Positions 43,071 through 49,695 of a stretch of DNA of 64,000 nt are shown one piece after another. A program made the translations under genes and the position numbers. The notes beneath the pieces are model-generated. The model searched no databases and was not told the DNA's origin. It saw only the letters and a program-made list of their open reading frames with translations. Position 1 is the stretch's first letter. Every line of letters begins with the position of its first letter. Source of the DNA: JAPHSX01 sp039714395 (GTDB lineage Bacteria > Pseudomonadota > Gammaproteobacteria > Thiohalomonadales > Thiohalomonadaceae); NCBI GenBank assembly GCA_039714395.1, contig JBDLJH010000004.1, positions 62,001 through 126,000 on the forward strand. The letters run 5' to 3'.

Positions 43071-44639
43071 CTACCCCTCTGCCTCTGAGGGGTAATCAAC
43101 CATGGTATGGCCATTCATCTCCACCGGCTTCTCCAGCCCCAGAAGGAACAACATGGTGGGGGCAACATCTGCGAGCGTACCCGACTCGGCAATCGCTATC
43201 TCCTGCTTACCGACATAAATAAAGGGTACCGGATTAGAGGTGTGGGCGGTGTGGGCCTGGCCGGTATTCTCACCTCTCATCTGCTCGGCATTACCGTGGT
43301 CAGCGGTGATCAGCATCTCACCATCCATCTTCTCCACCGCGGCCACTACCCGGCCAACACACTCATCCAGCGCCTCAAGCGCCGCCACCGTCGCATCAAA
43401 GTTACCGGTGTGACCCACCATATCGGGATTAGCATAGTTGCAGATGATGACGTCGTACTTACCGCCCTCGATCGCCTCCACCAGCTGCTCCGTCAGCTGC
43501 GGTGCATTCATCTGCGGCTGTATATCATAGGTGGCAACCTGTGGTGAGGGGATAAGGAGACGATCCTCCCATTCGAAAGGCTCTTCGCGCCCGCCATTAA
43601 AGAAAAAGGTAACGTGGGCGTATTTCTCAGTCTCGGCAATGCGCAACTGACGCAGCCCCAGTTTAGAGATGTACTCACCAAAGACATTAACCAGCCTCTC
43701 CGGCGGGAAGGCGACGGGCACCGTGTAGTCAGCGCTGTACTCCGTAAGACTGGCAAACATCCCCAGCTCAGGCTTGTTGCTACGCTCAAAGGCGTCAAAA
43801 TCGGCCTCGACAAAGGGGCGGGTGATCTGGCGGGCACGATCTGAGCGATAGTTCATGAAGATCACCACATCGCCATCTTTCACACAGCCCTTTTCGGCCC
43901 CCTCGGGTTGAATCGAGGTCGCCTGTACAAACTCATCGGTCTCGCCCCGCTCATAGGCCAGCTCCAGCGCGCTCATCGCATCGGGGGCAACATACTCCGT
44001 TCCACAACCGGTAATCAGATCATAGGCGGCCTGAATCCGCGGCCAACGATGGTCACGGTCCATAGCGTAATAGCGGCCAATGATCGAGGCGACGCGCCCC
44101 TTGCCCAGCTCTTCAAAAACCGCCTGCATCGCACTGATCGACTCCGTGGCGCTCTTTGGCGGGGTATCACGACCGTCGAGAAAGGCGTGCAGATAAACAT
44201 CCTCCACACCACGCTCCACCGCCAGTTTTGCCATGGCGTGGATGTGCTCCTCATGGCTATGCACCCCACCGGGGGAGAGCAGGCCGAGAATATGCACCGC
44301 CTTGCCCGTATTCTTGGCCTTGTCTACCGCCTCGGTAAGGGTGGCGTTGGTAAAGAAGGAACCGGTCTTGATGGCACGACTAACGCGAGTGAACTCCTGA
44401 TAGACCACGCGCCCGGCGCCGAGGTTAAGGTGGCCCACCTCTGAGTTACCCATCTGCCCGCCCGGGAGCCCAACCTCGGCCCCGGAACAGCGCACAAAGG
44501 CATGTGGGCGCTCACTCCACAACTTATCCCATACCGGGGTATTGGCCGCGCGAATGGCATTGTAATCAGTCTTTTCGGAGTAACCCCAACCGTCCAGAAT
44601 CGCAAGAACGAGGGGGAGGTGACGCTCAACAGAGGGCAT
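43071..44639 (-). CDS. gpmI: 2,3-bisphosphoglycerate-independent phosphoglycerate mutase
   Basis: A 522-residue glycolytic enzyme that interconverts 3- and 2-phosphoglycerate, using two manganese ions. The phosphoacceptor is Ser66 in GQMGNSEVGHLNLGAGR; the N-terminal metal site VLAILDGWGYSE and the late motif ITADHGNAEQM are intact. It heads the gpmI-envC-ctpA-yibQ set. The 228-base gap to the ArsR gene holds promoters for both directions. Confidence 0.98.
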   Translation of the reverse strand: MPSVERHLPLVLAILDGWGYSEKTDYNAIRAANTPVWDKLWSERPHAFVRCSGAEVGLPGGQMGNSEVGHLNLGAGRVVYQEFTRVSRAIKTGSFFTNATLTEAVDKAKNTGKAVHILGLLSPGGVHSHEEHIHAMAKLAVERGVEDVYLHAFLDGRDTPPKSATESISAMQAVFEELGKGRVASIIGRYYAMDRDHRWPRIQAAYDLITGCGTEYVAPDAMSALELAYERGETDEFVQATSIQPEGAEKGCVKDGDVVIFMNYRSDRARQITRPFVEADFDAFERSNKPELGMFASLTEYSADYTVPVAFPPERLVNVFGEYISKLGLRQLRIAETEKYAHVTFFFNGGREEPFEWEDRLLIPSPQVATYDIQPQMNAPQLTEQLVEAIEGGKYDVIICNYANPDMVGHTGNFDATVAALEALDECVGRVVAAVEKMDGEMLITADHGNAEQMRGENTGQAHTAHTSNPVPFIYVGKQEIAIAESGTLADVAPTMLFLLGLEKPVEMNGHTMVDYPSEAEG

Positions 44640-44868
44640 ATCGTATGAACCGGTCCAATTTTGTTAAAAATACAACTAACAGCAGTTTAGTTTGTACGCG
44701 CCACCAATACCATTAACAACGCCTTTATGTAGAAAATTACCTTATTCAAAATTTACCTTATTAGAATAAACTCTTTTCAAACGTGAGTTTATTGTATAAT
44801 GTTTTGCTGATATTGGCAGCACATGCCTACGCACTGTTACTTTTGACCACTGCACTCTGGATTATAAA

Positions 44869-45186
44869 ATGATGGATCAAGATACTATCGGTTTAATTAC
44901 TCGCGACGAAGACATCGAGCGCGCTTCCCGTTCGCTGAAGGCTATGTCACATCCATTACGTCTGAAAATCCTCTGCACCCTGGGAGACCAGGAGGTAAGC
45001 GTACAGGATATTGTGGAACGCGTCGGTACCTCGCAGAGCAATATCTCACAGCACCTGGCTATCCTGCGCGACAAGGGGATCCTCTCCTCACGCAAGGATG
45101 CCAACCGCGTGTTCTACAAGGTAGTTGATAGCCGCACCCTTCAACTAATAAGCATGATGCGCAACGTCTTCTGCAGCATGGACTAA
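44869..45186 (+). CDS. ArsR-family regulator of the SqrR/BigR/YgaV persulfide-sensor type
   Basis: A 105-residue ArsR protein with a winged helix-turn-helix (TSQSNISQHLAILRDKGILS is the recognition helix region). Two cysteines, Cys36 in RLKILCTLGD and Cys102 in MRNVFCSMD, are 66 residues apart, the spacing and contexts of the paired cysteines that form a polysulfide bridge in SqrR, and similar to those in YgaV and BigR. It is upstream of a rhodanese, grxC and trxC, consistent with a reactive-sulfur sensor. The same contexts are rare in metal-sensing ArsR proteins. Two consecutive ATG codons leave the start ambiguous by one residue. Confidence 0.85.
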   Translation: MMDQDTIGLITRDEDIERASRSLKAMSHPLRLKILCTLGDQEVSVQDIVERVGTSQSNISQHLAILRDKGILSSRKDANRVFYKVVDSRTLQLISMMRNVFCSMD

Positions 45187-45244
45187 AATAACACCCTGTC
45201 GCTGCCTGGCAGCGGCACCTACCACTTAAGCACACAGGCACTAC

Positions 45245-45697
45245 ATGTCACAGTACCTAGAATTCGCCACTGCCCACTGGGATCTCTTTGCCGCCCTGGC
45301 AATCATCCTCGCTATGTTAATGGGTAACACCCTCGGTAGCCGCCTGCGTGGCTATAAACCCATAGAACCTACAGATGCCGTTCGTATTATCAATCACGAC
45401 AACGCCACAATACTCGATGTGCGTGAAGACAAGGAGGTCGCCGAGGGGCTGATCCTCGATTCCGTCCATATTCCGCTGGGAAAACTGGCTGATCGACTCG
45501 ATGAACTTGCAAATCTTCGTGAAAAGCCGATTATAGTGAGCTGCCGCAGCGGTCACCGCTCGGCCACAGCCTGTGCCAGACTGCGCAAAGAGGGATTCGA
45601 AACCGTCTATAACCTCAAGGGCGGAGTACTGGCCTGGCAAAACGCCGGCCTGCCACTACAGAAAAAGAAGCGGGCCAAGGGTAAGAAAAACAAATAG
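45245..45697 (+). CDS. Membrane-anchored rhodanese (YibN-like)
   Basis: A 150-residue protein with one N-terminal hydrophobic helix (about 11-28), then a rhodanese domain with the active-site loop CRSGHRSATACARLR (catalytic Cys). The C-terminal tail is very basic (KKKRAKGKKNK), and would sit in the cytoplasm near the membrane. E. coli YibN occupies the same location before grxC and secB. It lies 58 bases after the ArsR gene, so they may be co-regulated. It probably carries sulfane sulfur. Confidence 0.93.
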   Translation: MSQYLEFATAHWDLFAALAIILAMLMGNTLGSRLRGYKPIEPTDAVRIINHDNATILDVREDKEVAEGLILDSVHIPLGKLADRLDELANLREKPIIVSCRSGHRSATACARLRKEGFETVYNLKGGVLAWQNAGLPLQKKKRAKGKKNK

Positions 45698-45708
45698 GTT
45701 CTATTGCT

Positions 45709-45969
45709 ATGCCAAATGTCGTCATCTACACCACCGAACATTGTCCCTACTGCGTTCGCGCTCGTATGCTGCTCGATAAGAAGCAGGTAAAATACACCGA
45801 TATCCGTATCGATGCCGAGCCGGAAAGGCGTGATGAAATGATTGCTCGCGCCAATGGCGGCTCTTCAGTGCCACAAATCTTTATCGACGATTTTCACGTC
45901 GGCGGCTTTGACGACATGGCCGAACTGGACGTTCTTGACGAGCTGGATGGACACCTCGGTCTAAGCTGA
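45709..45969 (+). CDS. grxC: Glutaredoxin 3
   Basis: An 86-residue dithiol glutaredoxin with the active site CPYC in YTTEHCPYCVRARMLLDKK, the cis-proline in SSVPQIFIDDFHVGGFDD and typical length. It reduces disulfides and glutathione mixed disulfides using glutathione. It starts 11 bases after the rhodanese stop, so they are co-transcribed. Confidence 0.95.
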   Translation: MPNVVIYTTEHCPYCVRARMLLDKKQVKYTDIRIDAEPERRDEMIARANGGSSVPQIFIDDFHVGGFDDMAELDVLDELDGHLGLS

Positions 45970-45983
45970 TCTCCTGCCGTAAC

Positions 45984-46418
45984 ATGAGCAATCCCCTGCA
46001 CATCGTCTGTCCCCAATGTAACGGCATAAACCGGCTGCCGGCTGAAAAGCTCATGGCAGGTGGCCGTTGCGGCAAGTGCAAGTCAGCGCTATTCGATGGT
46101 CAGCCGGTAGAGTTGACCCAGGCCAGCTTTAACACCCATATTCAGCGCAACGACATCCCGGTACTGGTCGACTTCTGGGCCCCCTGGTGCGGCCCCTGCA
46201 AGTCAATGGCTCCGGTATTTACTCAGGCAGCAGCGCAACTACAACCTCAGGTACGCCTTGCCAAGGTCAACACCGAAGCCGAGCAGGGGCTGGCCGGACA
46301 GTACAACATCCGCAGCATTCCCACCCTGGCCCTGTTCAAGGGGGGGCACGAAATAGACCGGCTTGCGGGGGCTCTGGACTTGCATAACCTCATCGCCTGG
46401 ACTCGACAGCACCTCTAA
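45984..46418 (+). CDS. trxC: Thioredoxin 2 (TrxC)
   Basis: A 144-residue thioredoxin with the N-terminal zinc ribbon of TrxC: two CxxC pairs, CPQCNG and CGKCKS (residues 9-34), followed by the thioredoxin fold with WAPWCGPCKSM and the cis-proline RSIPTLALFKGG. TrxC is a zinc-regulated, oxidative-stress-linked thioredoxin. In E. coli it is elsewhere; here it is inserted between grxC and secB, 14 bases after grxC, so a thiol-repair unit is formed. Confidence 0.95.
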   Translation: MSNPLHIVCPQCNGINRLPAEKLMAGGRCGKCKSALFDGQPVELTQASFNTHIQRNDIPVLVDFWAPWCGPCKSMAPVFTQAAAQLQPQVRLAKVNTEAEQGLAGQYNIRSIPTLALFKGGHEIDRLAGALDLHNLIAWTRQHL

Positions 46419-46474
46419 GCACCCACATTAATAAATTGAGCTGCCACGGCAGCTACGTAACGAAAGGAAAGAAC

Positions 46475-46957
46475 ATGGCCGAGAACACCAACACCGAGCA
46501 GAACGGTCCGCAGTTTGTACTGCAGCGCGTCTATACCAAGGATATATCCTTTGAGACCCCCAACTCTCCAGCCATCTTCACCGAAAAGTGGGAGCCCAGC
46601 GTCAATATCGACATCAACTCCGCCAGCAAGCCGCTACAAGAGGGGCTGTTCGAGGTAGTACTGTCGATCACCGTTACCACCAAGGTAGGCGAAAAAGTGG
46701 CCTACCTGGCCGAGGCACAGCAGGCCGGAATTTTTGTCATTGCCGGCTTTAACGAGCAGGAGATGGGCAGCTTGATTAATAGCCACTGCCCCAACATGCT
46801 CTTCCCCTACGTCCGTGAAGTTATCTCGGACCTGGTCAACAAGGGAAGCTTCCCGCAAATGCTGTTGGCACCGATCAACTTTGATGCCCTCTATGCACAG
46901 CATCTGCAACAGCAGGCGGCACAACAGGAATCCGCTGAGGAGAAGCCGGTCCACTAG
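46475..46957 (+). CDS. secB: SecB protein-export chaperone
   Basis: A 160-residue SecB, the tetrameric cytoplasmic chaperone that holds preproteins unfolded and hands them to SecA. The family pattern is intact: FVLQRVYTKDISFETPNSPA, then LTVTVTTK-like strands and the conserved GIFVIAGF, LFPYVREVISDLVNKGSFP and LAPINFDALY. The ATG at 46475 was chosen because AAGGAAAG precedes it; an in-frame ATG 13 codons earlier lacks SecB sequence. The gene precedes gpsA by ten bases. Confidence 0.97.
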   Translation: MAENTNTEQNGPQFVLQRVYTKDISFETPNSPAIFTEKWEPSVNIDINSASKPLQEGLFEVVLSITVTTKVGEKVAYLAEAQQAGIFVIAGFNEQEMGSLINSHCPNMLFPYVREVISDLVNKGSFPQMLLAPINFDALYAQHLQQQAAQQESAEEKPVH

Positions 46958-46967
46958 GCCGCCCTCC

Positions 46968-47990
46968 ATGAGCCACTCCTGCGACTCAACTATCGCCGTA
47001 CTCGGTGCCGGCTCCTGGGGCACCGCACTGGCAATACAGCTAGCCCGCAACGGCACCACAACGCTGTTGTGGGGGCGTGACGGCGAGGCGATGGCGCAGA
47101 TGGCGGTCGAGCAGCGTAACAGCCGTTACCTTCCGGAGAGCCCCTTTCCTGAACTGCTAACCCCCAGCGCCGACCTGGCTGCAACACTGAAACTATGTGA
47201 TCACGTGCTACTGGCCGTCCCCAGCCATGTTCTTCGCGATACCCTCAAATCCATTGCACCGCACCTCAAGCCGGGCGGTCACCTGGCCTGGGCAACCAAG
47301 GGGCTAGAGCCAGGCAGTCATAAACTACTGCATCTGGTGATAGCCGAGGAGCTGGGTGATGAGCAATCCTGCGCGGTGATCTCCGGCCCCACATTCGCCA
47401 CCGAGGTGGCCAATGGCCTGCCCACAGCCGTTACCGTTGCCGCCAATAATAGTGCCGCCGCTGAACTCTTTGCCCAGTGTCTCCACGGCGAGGCCTTCCG
47501 CGCCTACACTAGCCCGGATGTAACCGGTGTCGAAATCGGCGGTGCCTGTAAAAATGTGCTGGCTATTGCCGCTGGCATCGCCGACGGCCTGGGTTTTGGT
47601 GCCAATACCCGTGCCGCCCTTATCACCCGCGGCCTGGCCGAAATGATGCGTCTCGGCATAAAAATGGGCGGACAGTCAGAGACCTTTATGGGGCTGGCCG
47701 GACTGGGCGATCTGGTACTTACCTGCACCGACGATCAGTCACGTAATCGTCGTGTCGGCCTGGCTCTGGGACGTGGGGAGAAACTCGAAGATGCGATCGC
47801 CACCATCGGCCAGGCCGTGGAAGGCGTAAAGAGTGCCCCGGAAGTCTACGGACTAGCACTCGAGCAGGGGGTAGAGATGCCGATCAGCGAGCAGGTCTAC
47901 CGCGTGCTCTACGAAGGGAAAGCACCGCAACAGGCGGTCGAAGCCCTGTTGGGACGTGAGCAGAAGGCGGAGAACGATATTAGTCGTTAG
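46968..47990 (+). CDS. gpsA: Glycerol-3-phosphate dehydrogenase [NAD(P)+]
   Basis: A 340-residue enzyme making glycerol-3-phosphate for phospholipid synthesis. The nucleotide-binding motif VLGAGSWGTALAIQLARNG is intact, as are KNVLAIAAGIADGLGFG and GLAGLGDLVLTC with the active-site lysine and substrate residues. The start was placed after secB; the longer frame is the shadow of secB. In E. coli it is followed by cysE; that gene is absent here. The gene ends in AGTCGTTAG, part of a heptamer repeat array, which supplies the stop. Confidence 0.97.
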   Translation: MSHSCDSTIAVLGAGSWGTALAIQLARNGTTTLLWGRDGEAMAQMAVEQRNSRYLPESPFPELLTPSADLAATLKLCDHVLLAVPSHVLRDTLKSIAPHLKPGGHLAWATKGLEPGSHKLLHLVIAEELGDEQSCAVISGPTFATEVANGLPTAVTVAANNSAAAELFAQCLHGEAFRAYTSPDVTGVEIGGACKNVLAIAAGIADGLGFGANTRAALITRGLAEMMRLGIKMGGQSETFMGLAGLGDLVLTCTDDQSRNRRVGLALGRGEKLEDAIATIGQAVEGVKSAPEVYGLALEQGVEMPISEQVYRVLYEGKAPQQAVEALLGREQKAENDISR

Positions 47991-48038
47991 TCGCAGAGTA
48001 TTGTCTGATTAAAGACTTATGACTAGAGACTAGCGACT
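47982..48038. repeat. Paired heptamer arrays between gpsA and trmL
   Basis: On the left AGTC recurs at 47982 and 47989. On the right GACT recurs at 48014, 48021, 48028 and 48035, each at exactly seven bases. The arms point towards each other and form an imperfect inverted repeat between two convergent genes. Both genes end inside the arms: gpsA at AGTCGT-TAG and trmL, on the minus strand, at AGTCGC-TAG, so both terminate with Ser-Arg-stop. The structure may act as a bidirectional terminator or as a repeat element. Confidence 0.7.
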
Positions 48039-48494
48039 CCCCTCAAACCCCAGCTGCCGCCACGCCTCGTAAACAAACACCGCCGCCGCATTGGAAAGAT
48101 TAAGACTGCGACTCTCCGGCTGCATCGGCAACCTCAATCGTTGTTCCGGGGGCAGGGTATCTAACAACGACTGCGGCAAGCCCCGTGTCTCCGGGCCAAA
48201 TAACAACGCATCTCCCGTCTGATAGCTCACCTCACTGTAGTAACGACTACCTCGGGTGGTGCAGGCGTATATTTTCCCGGGCTGCTGCTTCTCGACAAAC
48301 TCCTCTAAGGTCTTATAGACCTGCAACTCAGCAAACTCGTGGTAGTCGAGACCTGCACGTCGCAGACGCTTGTCATCGAGCTCGAAACCTAACGGTTCAA
48401 TCAAGTGGAGGTGACTCCCGGTGTTGGCGCAAAGACGGATTATGTTCCCGGTATTGGGCGGGATTTCAGGCTGATAGAGCACCACATGCAACAT
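48030..48494 (-). CDS. trmL: tRNA (cytidine/uridine-34-2'-O)-methyltransferase
   Basis: A 154-residue SPOUT methyltransferase that methylates the wobble nucleotide of leucine tRNAs with S-adenosylmethionine. The N-terminal VLYQPEIPPNTGNIIRLCAN, the middle GPETRGLP and the C-terminal knot LRLPMQPESRSLNLSNA are typical. It is convergent with gpsA, whereas in E. coli trmL is co-directional. The last codons lie in a heptamer repeat, which gives the stop. Confidence 0.95.
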   Translation of the reverse strand: MLHVVLYQPEIPPNTGNIIRLCANTGSHLHLIEPLGFELDDKRLRRAGLDYHEFAELQVYKTLEEFVEKQQPGKIYACTTRGSRYYSEVSYQTGDALLFGPETRGLPQSLLDTLPPEQRLRLPMQPESRSLNLSNAAAVFVYEAWRQLGFEGSR

Positions 48495-48579
48495 GCGCTA
48501 AGACTCCTTCCCACAGCTAAGGTAGAACAGGGGCGAATCATGTAGAATTCCTGTTTTTACCACTGCATCAGGTGAAGCG

Positions 48580-49551
48580 ATGAACAAGGCAGACAAGGCC
48601 ATGCTGGCTGTTGATTTCTGTGGCATGCGGTTTGATACCCCGTTAGTACTACTTTCAGGCTGTGTTGGTTTCGGCGAAGAGTATACGCGGGTGAAGGGTT
48701 TTTCCAATCGCGACGTTGGTGCCGTCTGCCTCAAGGGCACTACCCTGGAGCCACGCCTTGGTAACCAGCCACACCGCATCTACGAGACCCCGGGTGGCAT
48801 GCTCAACGCCATCGGCCTGCAAAATCCTGGTGCCCCTTATGTCATCAACGAGATCCTGCCACAACTTGATTTCGAAGAGACCCGTTTTATCGCCAACATC
48901 TCCGGTTCCACCGTAGAAGACTATGCTGAGGTAGCCAGGCTGTTCGATGATTCACCCATCGATGCCATCGAGATCAATATCTCCTGCCCCAACGTAAAGG
49001 CCGGTGGTATGGCCTTTGGTAACGACCCGGAGATGTCGGCCCGCGTAGTGGAGGCGGTACGTGCCGCTACCAACAAGCCGATCATCACCAAGCTCTCTCC
49101 CAACCAGACCGACATTGCCGGTAACGCCCAGCGCTGCATCGATGCCGGCAGCGACGCCTTTGCCGTAATCAACACGCTAATGGGTATGGCCATCGATATC
49201 GAAAGTCGCTCCACCATCCTCGGCAACAACCAGGGTGGTCTCTCTGGCCCGGCGATCAAACCCGTCGCACTACTCAAGACCCATCAGGTCTACCAGGTCT
49301 GTCGCAGCCACAACATTCCCATTATCGGCCAGGGTGGTATCACCACGGCCGAGGATGCCATCGAATTCATTATCGCCGGCGCCAGCGCCGTTGGCATTGG
49401 TACCTCACTGTTTTACGACCCGCTCGTCTGTCCCACGATCAATCAGGGCATTGCCGATTATCTCAAGCGCCACGATATGACCGAGGTATCACAACTGGTC
49501 GGAACTCTAAGTTTGAACGACAACCTGTCGGCATGTGGTTGTAAGTCGTAG
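48580..49551 (+). CDS. pyrD: Dihydroorotate dehydrogenase, class 1B-like
   Basis: A 323-residue FMN enzyme. It matches class 1 PyrD rather than the membrane-bound class 2 usual in gammaproteobacteria: KGTTLEPRLGNQPHRIYETP, GGMLNAIGLQNPG, and the substrate loop INISCPNVKAGGMAFG with the catalytic cysteine. Class 1B enzymes work with a PyrK electron-transfer subunit, which is not present here. The tail (LSACGCKS) has additional cysteines that are not family features. The stop codon again follows an AAGTCG unit. The reaction with dihydroorotate is the default assignment; a related FMN dehydrogenase is possible. Confidence 0.85.
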   Translation: MNKADKAMLAVDFCGMRFDTPLVLLSGCVGFGEEYTRVKGFSNRDVGAVCLKGTTLEPRLGNQPHRIYETPGGMLNAIGLQNPGAPYVINEILPQLDFEETRFIANISGSTVEDYAEVARLFDDSPIDAIEINISCPNVKAGGMAFGNDPEMSARVVEAVRAATNKPIITKLSPNQTDIAGNAQRCIDAGSDAFAVINTLMGMAIDIESRSTILGNNQGGLSGPAIKPVALLKTHQVYQVCRSHNIPIIGQGGITTAEDAIEFIIAGASAVGIGTSLFYDPLVCPTINQGIADYLKRHDMTEVSQLVGTLSLNDNLSACGCKS

Positions 49552-49608
49552 TAATTCAAACTTAACCCGGCAGATTTCTGCACCGTTTGTGACAATCTGG
49601 GGGAAAGT

Positions 49609-49664
49609 TGTAGGGGCGCTTCGAGCGCGACTTCATTAAACATCGCGGCAGAGCCGCTCCTACA
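49609..49664. repeat. REP-like palindromic repeat (BIME-type)
   Basis: TGTAGGGGCGCTTCGAGCGCGA and, inverted after a 12-base spacer, TCGCGGCAGAGCCGCTCCTACA. Each arm is a small stem-loop and the pair forms a larger inverted repeat, the design of REP/BIME elements related to RAYT transposases (the Pseudomonas-type motif GTAGGAGCGG...CGCGA). It lies between the pyrD and usher-like genes, past both 3' ends. Confidence 0.75.
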
Positions 49665-49695
49665 GTAGTACATCTCTCAGCTCACGGTCTGGCTG

